Positions 1-10,889 of a stretch of DNA of 64,000 nt are shown in pieces; the stretch's first letter is position 1; each line of letters opens with the position of its first letter. The stretch is from Pseudo-nitzschia pungens (Eukaryota > Bacillariophyta > Bacillariophyceae > Bacillariales > Bacillariaceae). Under the pieces are notes generated by a model. The model was not told the origin of the DNA. It did no database searches and saw nothing but the letters and a program-made list of their open reading frames with translations. Both the position numbers and the translations under genes were made by a program. Location of the stretch: NCBI GenBank assembly GCA_037355855.1, contig CM074759.1, forward strand, positions 4,154,001 through 4,218,000, written 5' to 3'.

Positions 1-1403
1 GGAACCTTTTTTGTTTCGAGGAAAAAGAGGACCGTCAGCCGAATCAAAATCTTTTTTCGAATTTCTCGAACAACCTCCGGATTGACCCCTGCTCCAGAAA
101 GCCCCTGACGGTCCCGGGAATTCGAAGGTTAGGTAAGAGTACTCTTACTCTTACCGTAAGATTTTTAAGCTCACTGTTTTAGGTTTTGCAGGGGTCAGTT
201 GGTCGTGCGGCTTTAGACCGGTAAAAACCGTTTAATAGTGCTCCGTTCTCAGTTTTTTTTTAATTAAATTAGCATTCTACCGGTAAGGTTACTCTGCGAC
301 TGCTTAGGGCAAGGCAAGGGACATGGGTCGAAACCACACTTTTGAAAAGTGCGAATATACACTTTTTTAACTTTGCTACTAATACTTACACTCCTACTCA
401 CGGAAACTACCAACAACAACCCCAACAACCCCAACAACCCAACAATCCCAATCCCAACAACAACAACAAGAACCCCAACCCCAACAGTGTTAAGAGTGGT
501 GCGGTCGAGGCGCAAGTGTTTTGGTGATTCGATTGCTGGAGAAGAAGAAGAACATGGGTAATGTATGTAAGGTTACCGGTACGGTAGTTTAAAAGTGTGG
601 GTAAAAAGTGTGGATTAGACCTAAAATAAGTGTGTTAACGAACGGGTACCCAAGGGAAGTGCGAAAGGCAATAAAGGATCGTATGATCTGTACCATTGAC
701 CCAAGCCTACCATTGTCCAGTGCCGTAGTGAACAGAGCTGAACAGTGAGGAATGAGCACGTACAGTAGAATATAGAGCAGTAGGCAGAGTTGCTAAGCAG
801 GGATCTTTGGTATGGATACTATTCTCATTGTTTTCGCAAAGAGCAAGCCTTAAAGCTGTCTACGTGAATGACCGACAATGGCGGTCTGAGAAAAAGTTCC
901 CACCCTTCCCACCCTTGCGATGCACCTTTGCAACTGCTTCTAGCATGGGAATTAAGCCCTGCTACATGCACTTGCATATGCGATCACACTTTCTCTCTAG
1001 CAGCTTTGTTAGCCTGCCAACCTATGTCTAATAGTTAGTATACCTATACATAGGACCACAGGTCCCATAGCTCCTAGGAGGGTTGGTCAACGAGCAACAC
1101 GACACCTTCAGACCGGTAGTTGCTGGCCAGACGAGACAGCGCCCGGGAATTGGGCGTAGCAGATTCGCAAGACTTTATTTGCTGCAGTGCTACTAGAAGA
1201 TGATAGTACGCTAGGGTTATTATTATTATGTACCGGTATCAAACGCAGAGCAATGGTGGCGAGAGCAAATGAATCATCAAAACCTCAATCTCCCGTAGCA
1301 ACACCGATAAGCTGTACAATACTGTACATACGATCAATTCCTGTATGGGTACCAGTAAGGTTACTCGGATACAATAGTACTTGAAAGTCCTTCTACCGTA
1401 GTA
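1..1403. other. intergenic stretch with simple repeats
   Basis: I see no convincing gene here. Positions 409-486 are an AAC/CCCAAC-rich simple repeat that is open in several frames, so its small reading frames mean little. Short permutations of TACCGGTA and GTAAGGTTAC recur (for example near 220, 277, 577 and 1230), as they do in other intergenic parts of the window. Confidence 0.5.
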
Positions 1404-1997
1404 CTTCCTCCGTTCCGAAATAAGTGTGCGCTTCTCACATACAAGCTTGTGTATCGATCAATTTTCAACCAATTCAAATGGTTCTTTTTGGGTTAAACTC
1501 TCTTCAACTAAGTCCTTATGCCTGGTTAGACACTGATAGGCTCGTGCTATTGGTCTGCCTTTCATTAGGACTTGAAAAGGGCCCGTTTTGCCCTAAAAAT
1601 GTGATTTTACCGGTTGAAAGGGTTCCACCTGGCATTTGAACCTCTAGGAAGGTTCTTTGGAAAGCTGAGACACTAAACTTTTGTCTTGCAATAGGTGATA
1701 GAAACAAGAAGAGAGTTCTTGTCTTCCGTTTTATCGTCCAAAGATAGCCTATTTTTCGTGTCGATTGATTCATTAAAATTAATTAATTCTCGTATTTTGC
1801 GTGATAACACTAAGGCTAGTTATTTTTGTTGTGTGTGTTAATTATTTAATTTTGTGTGTGTTTTAGTGTGTTTTTTGCACGATGCGCACCTATTTTACTT
1901 CTGTAGTACAACTTTTACATAATTTCTACTCAAACGAACAGTTAATTGGGAACGCACACGTTTGGGTCATCGCACAGTTATTTCGGAACGGAGGAAG
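1404..1997. mobile_element. mariner/Stowaway-like MITE
   Basis: A 594-bp element with perfect 20-bp terminal inverted repeats: CTTCCTCCGTTCCGAAATAA at 1404-1423 and its reverse complement at 1978-1997. TA flanks both ends (1402-1403 and 1998-1999), which fits the TA duplication of Tc1/mariner elements. No transposase is readable inside, so it is non-autonomous. The terminal sequence resembles the CTCCCTCCGTTCC start of plant Stowaway-type MITEs as I remember it; I could not search a library. Confidence 0.8.
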
Positions 1998-2604
1998 TAC
2001 AAAATAAGTACTGTACCCGGTAACCTTTATCTTACTTCGAAATGAAAATAGGAAATCCGAGTTCGTACCGTACTCCTACGGTTACTCGTAATTCTTTACA
2101 CATTTCAGTAATGCTTAGGTAACCTTGCATATGGAACCCCGTAAACGTCCTGACGTACTGACCCACTACTGTTGTACTCGTACCGGTACCCTGCATCAGC
2201 TTCGGTGAAGTCATCACAGTTGTACTATGTTAAAAAAACAACTTCGATTTGTTCTTCAAACACAATACATCGTTTTCCCAACGCATTCACTTTGAACGAC
2301 ATAGAGCAAACTCGCCAAAATTTAAAAAGTATGTTCGCCTTACTTGGATGTGAGAGTCAACCAGTCTTCTTTTAACGCTCTCCATGCCGAGCTTTGTTGG
2401 ATTTTATTATACTTTCATTTATGTATATATTCATTGGTATGAAATTTCATCCCGGCACGTCAAACAAAGGATGTCAATTATTGGCCGTTACTTTTGTCAA
2501 TTTGATGATAGTAATCGATAATGCGTTAGATAACGGTCATTATTGCGATTCACGTTTTGAAGCATATTCTACTAGCGTTAATTCATGTTCTATTTGATTA
2601 TTTT
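1998..2604. other. AT-rich intergenic stretch
   Basis: AT-rich DNA with ACCGGTA-type short motifs (near 2186). The short open frames here have no recognisable features, so I call no gene. Confidence 0.4.
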
Positions 2605-2937
2605 ATGCCCACCAAATCACATCTTTGTCTCCTCGAGAAAACCAAGCACTTCGCAGTTTTTCTGGGTTCGATGGTCGTTCCGCCAACGTTCTCGCATCGA
2701 AGCCAACCAACGAAAACGACTCCTACCGCAACAAATACCATGATAAAAACAGCAGCAACATCACATGCAACACTGTTTGAGCATACAACACAAAGCATGC
2801 CTCGAATAGAAATAGAAGAGGAGAAAAAGGATCAAGCGATCGACTTAGAAGGAGACGGCAACGACGACGACAATCACATCCGTAAGTTTCGCAAAAAGTT
2901 CGTCGGAGGCACTTTTGATGTTGCAACTCGTGAATGA
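2605..2937 (+). CDS. possible small hypothetical protein or first exon
   Basis: An open frame of 110 codons from an ATG at 2605. The second half is acidic and basic (EEEKKDQ, then GDGNDDD) and the first half is Thr/Ser-rich. I recognise no domain. A strong splice donor (GTAAGTTT) lies at 2882, so this may be a first exon whose partner I could not place; splicing there would leave phase 1. It could equally be a chance open frame. No promoter signal is convincing. Confidence 0.25.
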   Translation: MPTKSHLCLLEKTKHFAVFLGSMVVPPTFSHRSQPTKTTPTATNTMIKTAATSHATLFEHTTQSMPRIEIEEEKKDQAIDLEGDGNDDDNHIRKFRKKFVGGTFDVATRE

Positions 2938-3720
2938 ATACATTACGGGTTTGGAATTCAGCTTCGGGTATATACATATTCATGTCTTTTGATAATATTA
3001 TAATTTTGATGGAGGCGTGCTTTCGTGCTCGGACTTCAGAGGCTGCACGATATCTACGGGAGTGATATGCAGTATGGTTCAGTTTGGTTCACTATCATCT
3101 CTTAGCACGGAGTATTTCTTTCCTCATGATGCTGCTAACGTTCGGTGCTTCATCATTTGAGGACTGGAACGAGAAACCAACTGAACCACATGCCTGCCGT
3201 AAATTTTCCAACAGATCGGTCTTCCCGATAAATCGGAATCTGCCTTTCAACGTGTTCTCTTCACAGACTTCAAACGCAGCTTAAGTGCTCGTGTTGGAAA
3301 GCGAGACGATCGGGTTCACTCCAACTACGATCACCTCGCGAAGTAGACTGAATCCGTTGACCACATCTCACCAAAACTTGGAACTTTCTTGTCTCGTTTT
3401 AACTCGGAATACTCTTCTTTTCCGTTGTATCAACATACAACCTACAATATCGAACGGATCTTGAACTTCTGTCATCGTTCGCGCTTGCTCGCTTACGGAA
3501 TAATAACCAAACGACGATTGACAAACACTCCTCTCGGTTTCAACATCTACGTGGGAACGAAAACATTACTACTCGCTTCGCATCGCACAAACGGTGGAAC
3601 AATCGGTTTTAAAACTCTTCTCTTGCGTTGAACCCATGCAAATCATTGAATACACGACAACCTTCAACGAAAACCCTGGGAACTGCTTGTGTTGTTCAAC
3701 TTTTTCTCGTCATAATTTTC

Positions 3721-6549
3721 ATGATGGATGAATCCTGGTATCGATGTGCCACAAAACACGAACGTGGTGAAGCAGACGCACCAGATAATACTTTGACCTC
3801 GAATAAAACTTGTTTCGAAGAGAAAGAGGATCAAACTGACATAACGCGGATAGAAGCCGGCAAAGTCTCTGGCGAAATAGACGTCAGATTACGAAGAAGG
3901 CACAGAAGCAGTTCGCCAACCGGTCTAAAGGTCTCAACGGCATCAATACCCGGGATATTTCAAGACAAAGATTACAACCCTCCGTTAGAGATTTTGAGAT
4001 CCTTTTCATCAGAATCAATGAAACCCATCAACAAGACTCAATCGGCGGATCCCGACTTCGACCGAGGTCTTCCTAGCGCAACAGCATCAATCACAGCTGA
4101 CTCTGTTCCTATCCCTTGCAGAAATTTGACTGAAGAATTCGAAGAGCTGTACTCAAAACCTTGTGAACCTTGGGAAAACAATGTTGCCGATTCTCCGCAG
4201 GTAAAAAACTTGAAGAATATGGGTGGGAAATCGAATGCGGGAAGCTCAAATGTGATTTCTCCTACAGGGGTCGCTGAGCTTGAAACGACAACAACTGTTT
4301 CAGTTGCTTCTTCTGAAACATCGTTGTCCTCCCCACCCACTGAAACATCAAACCTTGTCACGCCTATCAAACCGGACCGAACCACCACGCGAGATGGATC
4401 CAAAGAAGAACAAAAATCGTTTCAGTTTCGATTACATCCACAATTACAACGAGAGATGTCAGATGCACTTGTACGACGGGTATGCTTCTATTCAATTATC
4501 CATGACATAAACAAAGAAGCCACAACAATGGCATCAAATGATGATTCCGGGTACAATCGCAATCCAGATGAAATTAACGAAAAGTATGACCCTCTTATTA
4601 TGGCAATCAATGGGGATACGAGATCAGAGTTCACTGGCTCAACGTCAATGGTCAGCGTTGCACTCATAGACGAAGAAGAATGGCTTTTGGAGGCAATAAA
4701 TACAAGGAATCCCGACGAAATACGCTCCATCAAGGCTTGTCCCCCAACATTTTTGCAGGCCATGGGCGAAAGAGAGTACGAGAATCCATTGACATCTCTG
4801 TCGAATGGCAGTAGAACACAACTATGGAAGCCATCACGTAGTTGGTGGGAAGCGAAAAGTGGGAAAAACCCTTGGATCGAACCAAATAGTCACAACAAGA
4901 GGTGGAGGTGAGCAATATCTCACTTGTCATTGTTGAACGATTCTCGAGATCACCATTGATTCTAACTTTTGTTTGTGGTTTTATGTAATTCTCTCATCAG
5001 ATACTTATGGCCACTTATACATTATCATAAATTCCTCGCAAAGTGTATCAAGAAACTGAAGCGGAATAGCATTTGTGTCAAGAACTCTGTTTCGCCCGTC
5101 GCTGTTTTTCTGCGAGAAGAAGTGTGTGCTGTGTCTGACCACTTAGCCTCGGTTTCACTGTTCGATTCCGATGAATGGATGAGTTGCCTTCAACATTTTA
5201 AAGGTTGGGTGGAGTCCAGTGAAGATGCAGCAAGGAACTCTCGAGAGCTTGTTTCCAAGCTGAAGCTCAGGTCACTCCAGGAGCCCGGAGATGTAGACAG
5301 CACATTATTGCGTCATCAGATCGACGAGCAGCTTCTTCGGGCGATTGTTAATGCCAGAGAACAATTGACTGGAAAGGAAATCACCAAAGATGAGAAACGA
5401 ACATCAAAAGAACCTATGAGGCGCAGAGAACGCAATCAAAATGGCTCGGTGAAATCGTCGTTTTCGATCTCGTCGGTTGATGCTGAAGCACCTTGTCCTC
5501 GTCAAATCTCTACGCATCACTCGAAAGGGAGATCTGGCCACCAAAGAAACTGGCACGGGTACCCTCATAATGGTTGGTGGCAAAACAGTTGGCAGCATCA
5601 TCATCATCCATATCCCTACGGAGACGAGGGGAGTGTGCATTCGTCGTTGTCGTGCGACACGAGCTACTCACATGGTTTTATGAATGGTTATAATCATGGT
5701 GCTGTTCCTGCTCACCCACAGTTTTATCCATCTATGATGTATGCACAACATCATGCAATGCACGGAGGACCTCATGGATCGTATCCTTCGTCCGCGGTAC
5801 CGCCAAATCCTCCAGTGTATCCAGGTGATCCATATGATCCACAACACTTGGATCTCACAGGGTGGATGCGCCATTCCTCGGTGGACCAATATCATAGCCC
5901 CGAGTCACCCGCACAAACAGGAACACCAGTTGGCCACGATGAATCACAAAATTCTACTTTGGTTGCAGATCAAGAACCAACAGATTTGCCGGAAACCGTC
6001 CAAAACCCTGACGAATCATTCGATACTCATAGAACACCATACAAACCAAATTCAACTCATGTTCCCATGTCTCCATATTGGGCGCATCTTCAAGATCCGG
6101 CAACACTTGCGATGATGGGTTTGTCAAGTCCTCCTGGATCCGTTCCTCCTACGCCTCATCGGAATGCAGATTCATCTTTCGTTCAAGAGGACATTTCTTT
6201 GGTAGAAATGAAGAACAACATGAATGCACAGCCTCTTTTACTAAGGCAACAATACTATGGTTATGGTTATGGAAGCAGGGAAGGATATGCTCCACCATCT
6301 CCAGCCACTCAATTCATGATGTCGCCACAGGAAAGTTTTGCATACAGCTACGGTTATGGGTTTTCTCCTTCTCGTCGTTCTACGTCACAGGCGAAGCTCT
6401 TGAATACATCGATTAGTGAAGAAGAAATAGATGCACTTCATGGTATGCAGGAAGGCGCCCATACTGATCAAGAGCCCGTGAACCCGTCTGCACTAATAGA
6501 GAACGACCAGGATGGCCGAGATGAGACAGCTGATGTCAGCGAGGGGTAG
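3721..6549 (+). CDS. two-exon gene for a large disordered protein of unknown function
   Basis: Exon 1 (3721-4907) and exon 2 (5001-6549) join to a 911-residue protein. The 93-bp intron 4908-5000 has a GTGAGC donor and a CATCAG acceptor and splits an Arg codon in phase 2; both flanking frames stay open across it. I start at the tandem Met codons at 3721; the frame is open upstream to 3613 but has no other ATG there. The exon 1 product is Ser/Thr-rich and acidic. The exon 2 product begins with a helical part containing Trp/Leu/Lys (about 400-530) and then turns into a long His/Tyr/Gly/Pro/Ser-rich tail with GYGYG and YSYGYG repeats. This composition suggests an intrinsically disordered, perhaps condensate-forming or scaffold protein, but that is inference. 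I recognise no catalytic domain. Codon use and the clean frames say it is a real host gene. Confidence 0.75.
4908..5000 (+). other. GT-AG intron
   Basis: A 93-bp intron with donor GAG/GTGAGC and acceptor CTCTCATCAG. Removing it joins the two long open frames on either side without a shift, and the unspliced frame stops at 4909-4911. Confidence 0.85.
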
Positions 6550-6785
6550 TTACCATCCCATTCCGAAATGCATCGCTCAACACAAAGCACTGAGAAACGT
6601 ATGTGGATTATAGAATACATCCGCGGTCGGCCAAATCATTCGAGTTCTACAATATGTGCTCGATCAGATATGCTAACAACTCGATCGATGCTACATCAAC
6701 GCCCAGTTATTGGATAGAGAATCAGGAGATTCTGGTTTAGTTATAAAGTATTGATACCTGCTAAACATCATCTTCAAAATTCGAC
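6550..6785. other. convergent intergenic gap
   Basis: A 236-bp gap between two genes that point at each other (3721-6549 plus, 6786-9155 minus). It must hold both 3' untranslated regions; I see no clear terminator motif. Confidence 0.4.
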
Positions 6786-9155
6786 TCATTTGTCCTCTAC
6801 TTCGTTTTCTTCTAGTTCATTTGCCAGCTGAAGTCGTTTCTGATTTCCGGAATTAACCATGCGCTCTACCTCCCGTGCAGTTTCCCTGTTAATCGCGATC
6901 GACGGATGTTCATTGTTGTTCCTCTCTGCATCTATCTCATGTTCATCGTCATCTGTCCCAAGATTTCGTTTGAACAAACCACGAATTGGATTGTCATCAT
7001 CATCTGTATCGCCAAATTCTTCCTCGTAGGCCCCAACTAGACGATCTACTTTTACCGTCAGTATTTTCTTGTCATCGGCATTCATGATCTCAAAGCACCA
7101 ACCTCTGCTCATCACAAAGTCCCCAACTTGAGGGATTTCCCCAGCACACATACACAAAAATCCAGAGAGAGTCGCGAAAACCTTCAGAGCCTCCTCCTCA
7201 TCCAAATTGAGATTGAGAATAGTATCACAATCCCCTAGATCGGCATCTCCTCGAATGATGAAACTTCCATCATCCTGAAGAGTAATTGAATCTTCCGAAA
7301 AATCAAATTCTTCCTCGTCGTCCTCGTCATAAATTTCACCAACAACCTCCTCAACGATATCTTCTAACGAAACAAGTCCTTCTGTTCCACCATACTCATC
7401 AACAACAATCGCCATATGGACACGCCTACGTCTCATTTCTTGCAAAACCGACCAGCCATTTGCTGTCTCCGGTACGAAATAACAGTTTTCAATCAATTCC
7501 GCTTCACTGATAGATTTCTCCATTCTCCGGGCGAGCTCGAAGCCGGTCAATGGTTTCACATAGTTTTCTTTTCCCTTCGGTGTTTGAACGGTTGGCATAT
7601 TTGGAGTTGTGTATAGCTGTGGCGATGAAATGTCCTCCGCTGATGATGTCGATGACGCTTTGGAGTCTTCTTTCTTCGACAAATTTTCCTTTTGTTGGTT
7701 ACCGCTGCTAGTGTTGGAACTAAGAGTTTCTTCCCCTCGAATTTTTTTGACGACATCTTCGTCGACCAATACTCCATTCACGAAAAAATCAAGAACATTC
7801 TTAGCCAGGACAATGCCAACAATGTTATCGATCTCGCCATCGTAAACTGGAATGCGGCTGTATCCGCTTTCTCGAACTACACCTAGAACACTAGCCACAC
7901 TCATATCTTTGGGGACGGCAATTATTTCAACACGTGGTTTCATAATTTCCTTAACACGTTGGTTTTGCAAACCCAGAACACCTTGGATCATTTCCTGTTC
8001 GCCGTGATCGATAGTCCCCGAATCTCTAGCTCCCGTAACAATCAGTCGGAGTTGCGAGTCGGTGATTCCCGAATTTTCTTTACCCTTTAGACCGATAAGA
8101 CTGAGAGTTTTCTTTGCCAGCCAGCTCAAAGAGACTCCAATAGGTGCTACAAACATGGTCATGATGTTGATAGGCGGGACCATTATTCGTGCCACGCTTT
8201 CTGCGTTTGTTACACCAATCGATTTGGGCAATAATTCCACGAAGAAGAGGGTGAGAGCAGTAAGTGCCAGTGCGCCATACTTTTCCCCTGAGTTTCCAAA
8301 AACACCGGCAACTAAGTGTGTAAACACCGTTGTAGCAAAAATCGAGCAGGTTGTAGATGCAACCAGAATGGTCGTCAATACCCGAGTTATGTCTTCGTTT
8401 AAGCTTTTGAAAGTACCTCTCTTGCCGAGTTTCTCTTCTTCTTCCGCAAACTCTTTGACTTTCCATGGGTACAGGGTTGTAATGGCGATCTCTGCTGCAT
8501 GTAGAAGTGCGAGGCCCCCAAAAAGGCCGAAGAAGAGACCAAATAAGGAGAGTTGTTCATTCTTCGCCAACGGGACCCTAGATACGGCACTACCGCCTCC
8601 CATAGCTCCACCCATGGCGAATGCCATGGTCGGTCTAGCCAACGCTGAAAGAGTTAGAGAGGCAAAGGCCAGCCACATTCTACGATAACGAAGTTTTGCG
8701 AAGCGATTATTGTGTTTTGTTGAAAGCTTTCCACAGGGGAAGTTCTTCCTTCCACGTCGAAAAATTTGTCGTAAACCAGTTTTAACTCGCGAAAGTTTAG
8801 TAGACAAAGATCCAATCTCCTCATGGATATATTTCTTGCGACGGCAGTGCACCATCGTAATCTGATGCGCGTCTACAAAGGTTTTCGATCCGGTCGTTGT
8901 TAGCTTCCAAGATGCCACCGGTTGAAATCTCGTAGGAAATGGATTTTGCCTCCGTTTTCTTTTCTGTTGAATGTATAATCTACTACTGAATGACGAGGTG
9001 CGTAGTCCAAGCGATGAAGATGATGTGGGCAAGGGCAGTAGACCCTTCTCAATTGAAAAACCTGTAACTCTTTTAACGCTAGTTTGAAACAGCATCACAA
9101 ATAAGAGAAAAATCATCGTGACATTGATAGATGTTATGAATGCAGATTTTTTCAT
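6786..9155 (-). CDS. plastid-type CNNM/CorC family transporter with CBS pair
   Basis: A 789-residue single-exon protein of the CNNM/HlyC-CorC family, whose members are linked to Mg2+ and other divalent-cation transport. Order of parts: a hydrophobic N-terminal signal at about 7-25; a TG-F junction at 31-33 resembling the ASAFAP-type start of a diatom plastid transit peptide; a basic Ser-rich linker to about 160; the membrane DUF21/CNNM domain at 200-355 with the ELLPKSIG signature (307-314); CBS1 at 403-465; a Ser/Lys-rich insert at 470-530; CBS2 at 555-610; and a CorC/HlyC C-terminal domain at 622-705. An acidic tail follows. The closest family I can name is the chloroplast DUF21 protein group of plants (CBSDUFCH). 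RR at 158-159 followed by a hydrophobic run ending AFA (178-180) looks like a second, thylakoid-type signal. A plastid envelope or thylakoid location is inferred. The gene is convergent with its left neighbour and ends in TGA. Confidence 0.9.
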   Translation of the reverse strand: MKKSAFITSINVTMIFLLFVMLFQTSVKRVTGFSIEKGLLPLPTSSSSLGLRTSSFSSRLYIQQKRKRRQNPFPTRFQPVASWKLTTTGSKTFVDAHQITMVHCRRKKYIHEEIGSLSTKLSRVKTGLRQIFRRGRKNFPCGKLSTKHNNRFAKLRYRRMWLAFASLTLSALARPTMAFAMGGAMGGGSAVSRVPLAKNEQLSLFGLFFGLFGGLALLHAAEIAITTLYPWKVKEFAEEEEKLGKRGTFKSLNEDITRVLTTILVASTTCSIFATTVFTHLVAGVFGNSGEKYGALALTALTLFFVELLPKSIGVTNAESVARIMVPPINIMTMFVAPIGVSLSWLAKKTLSLIGLKGKENSGITDSQLRLIVTGARDSGTIDHGEQEMIQGVLGLQNQRVKEIMKPRVEIIAVPKDMSVASVLGVVRESGYSRIPVYDGEIDNIVGIVLAKNVLDFFVNGVLVDEDVVKKIRGEETLSSNTSSGNQQKENLSKKEDSKASSTSSAEDISSPQLYTTPNMPTVQTPKGKENYVKPLTGFELARRMEKSISEAELIENCYFVPETANGWSVLQEMRRRRVHMAIVVDEYGGTEGLVSLEDIVEEVVGEIYDEDDEEEFDFSEDSITLQDDGSFIIRGDADLGDCDTILNLNLDEEEALKVFATLSGFLCMCAGEIPQVGDFVMSRGWCFEIMNADDKKILTVKVDRLVGAYEEEFGDTDDDDNPIRGLFKRNLGTDDDEHEIDAERNNNEHPSIAINRETAREVERMVNSGNQKRLQLANELEENEVEDK

Positions 9156-9610
9156 CTTTCTTGGACATTAGTTGGTCTCTGATGTTTCGTCCTTTCTTTA
9201 TCTCTGTGATTTGCGAAGTACGAAGTAACTTGCGACGACGATTGATGCGAGGCTGATTAGATTATTTTTTGTTTCAAATCCGCGGGTAGAAAGAAGCCAC
9301 AAGGCTGCCAAATACGAAGTAAGTCTTACGAAGTACCGGTAAGCTTAAAAAACCTTTTCGTAATGAACATGACTACCTGTAAACCTTACGGTAATTAACC
9401 TTACCAGTAATTACGTATCGTAATGAGTCTGCGGGAATTTATAATTTTTCACGAAAGTGGTACAAATATTTGGGGAACCAAAATAAACGAGTTGCTCTTA
9501 AAAATTACTATTCCTCCCCCATTCACATGTCTCTACTTTTAATAAATTCCCGATTGTGAAGAATTTTCCTTCAAGAATTACCGTTTCTCCCTAAAAATGA
9601 AAAACTCCTG
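9156..9610. other. intergenic stretch upstream of the transporter gene
   Basis: This includes the 5' flank of the minus-strand transporter gene. It is AT-rich with ACCGGTAAG-type motifs near 9340-9400. I see no open frame of interest. Confidence 0.4.
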
Positions 9611-9705
9611 CAGCTGAGGGAAAAAAAACAAATTCCCGCAGCCACCAAATTTTTTTTGGGTTCAAAATTGGTGGCTGCGGGAATTTGTTTTTTTTCCCTC
9701 AGCTG
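9611..9705. repeat. perfect 38-bp inverted repeat
   Basis: Arms 9611-9648 and 9668-9705 are perfect reverse complements with a 19-bp loop. The arms begin with CAGCTGAGGG and contain an 8-A run and the word GCGGGAA. Transcribed RNA would fold to a long hairpin. It adjoins the GCGGGA-rich tandem repeat that follows and may be the core of a small hairpin element. Confidence 0.85.
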
Positions 9706-9719
9706 AAGGAAAGTTTTTT

Positions 9720-9860
9720 TGCTTCTGCGGGAGCGTTTTTTGCTTCTGCGGGAGTGTTTTTTCTTCTGTGGGAACGTTCTTAATGCTGAGGGAACGTTTT
9801 TTACGCTGAGGGAATGTTTTTAACGCTGCGGGAACGTTTTTAACGCTGTGGGAACGGTTA
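9720..9860. repeat. degenerate tandem repeat of about 21-22 bp
   Basis: About seven imperfect units of the type GCTTCTGCGGGAGCGTTTTT, drifting to ACGCTGTGGGAACGTTTTTA. The same unit occurs again at about 24190-24310, so this is a dispersed family and not a purely local expansion. Confidence 0.75.
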
Positions 9861-10096
9861 AGTGTAGTAATACACTCAATCTATCTATTGCCTGAATATG
9901 TTATCCATCGGTGTACCGGTACCGGTACCGTAAACCTTATGGGTTCCCCTCTCCTCGCGTCCCCTTACCCCCCATCTATCGATTTATGTTGCTGTATTCC
10001 GATCCACATTCTGTGACAGGGGCAGTCGCACCTCCCGGTAGTGGCAGTGGCAGTGGTAGTATTCCATCTCTGCGAACAAGCGGGACAGCGGGAAGG

Positions 10097-10258
10097 ACTG
10101 TCGACTGTCGACTGTCGACTGTCGACTGCCGACTGCCGACTGCCAACTGCCAACTGCCAACTGCCAACTGCCAACTGCCAACTGCCAACTGCCGACTGCC
10201 GACTGCCGACTGCCGACTGCCGACTGCCGACTGCCGACTGCCGACTGCCGACTGCCAA
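10097..10258. repeat. 7-bp minisatellite
   Basis: About 23 tandem copies of CTGYCRA: CTGTCGA, then CTGCCGA, then CTGCCAA, then CTGCCGA again. Variants sit in blocks and differ only by transitions. Because 7 is not a multiple of 3 and no variant makes a stop, frames on both strands stay open, which explains the apparent small proteins here. Confidence 0.95.
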
Positions 10259-10525
10259 CATCGATATCACCCAAATGGTCAACACCAAGGAATGAAAACC
10301 ATCAGAGAAGATGAAGAGGGCGTTGCCTCTGCTGCCAAGTGAGGGAGTGTTTTGTTTGGCGATAAGTAATGCAAGAGCTCAGATTATTTTGGCGATAGAG
10401 AGATTAATTTCTCGCCAAACAAGGGCCAGCATTATCACATTCATATCTAGATAATATTAATATGTCCCTCTAGTGATAACACGATGCTAGTGATCGTAAC
10501 TTACTAAAAAAAGTGATTACATTGC

Positions 10526-10889
10526 CCACCATCCGTGCGCTGAAGGCTGATCATTCTTCATGATACACATGATCTGAGATGAGCACGGATAGCAACGACA
10601 ACCATTTTTCACCCAACGCCCATGTGTTCGTGATGTTTCACCTATTTCACCCGACGTCCATGTGTTCAAGAGAACGCAAATATTATGATTACACATGATC
10701 TGAGATTTAAATGTACTCAATCTGACAAAATACATCCATGTGTTCAAGTCAACGCCAATACTGCAATAATGTGATTACGACAACCATTTTGCCCACCATC
10801 CGTGCTAAAACGAAGACTGATCTTTTTGACAAAATTTCACCAACATCTATGTTTAAATAATGTGATTACAAATGATCTGAGATTTTTAA
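10526..10889. repeat. degenerate repeats upstream of a broken transposase
   Basis: Three diverged copies of a block containing GATCTGAGAT, a partial TTTAAATG and ACGGATAGCAACGAC, together with repeats of CCATGTGTTCAAG and CCCACCATCCGTGC. The last block runs into the presumed start of the transposase gene at 10890. They may be old partial duplications of its 5' flank. Confidence 0.5.

Noticed and set aside
10097..10258. Small proteins of up to 143 codons on both strands over the 7-bp repeat
   Set aside because: The repeat has no stop in any frame, so open frames are automatic.
10097..10258. CRISPR array
   Set aside because: Direct tandem repeats without spacers, in eukaryotic DNA.
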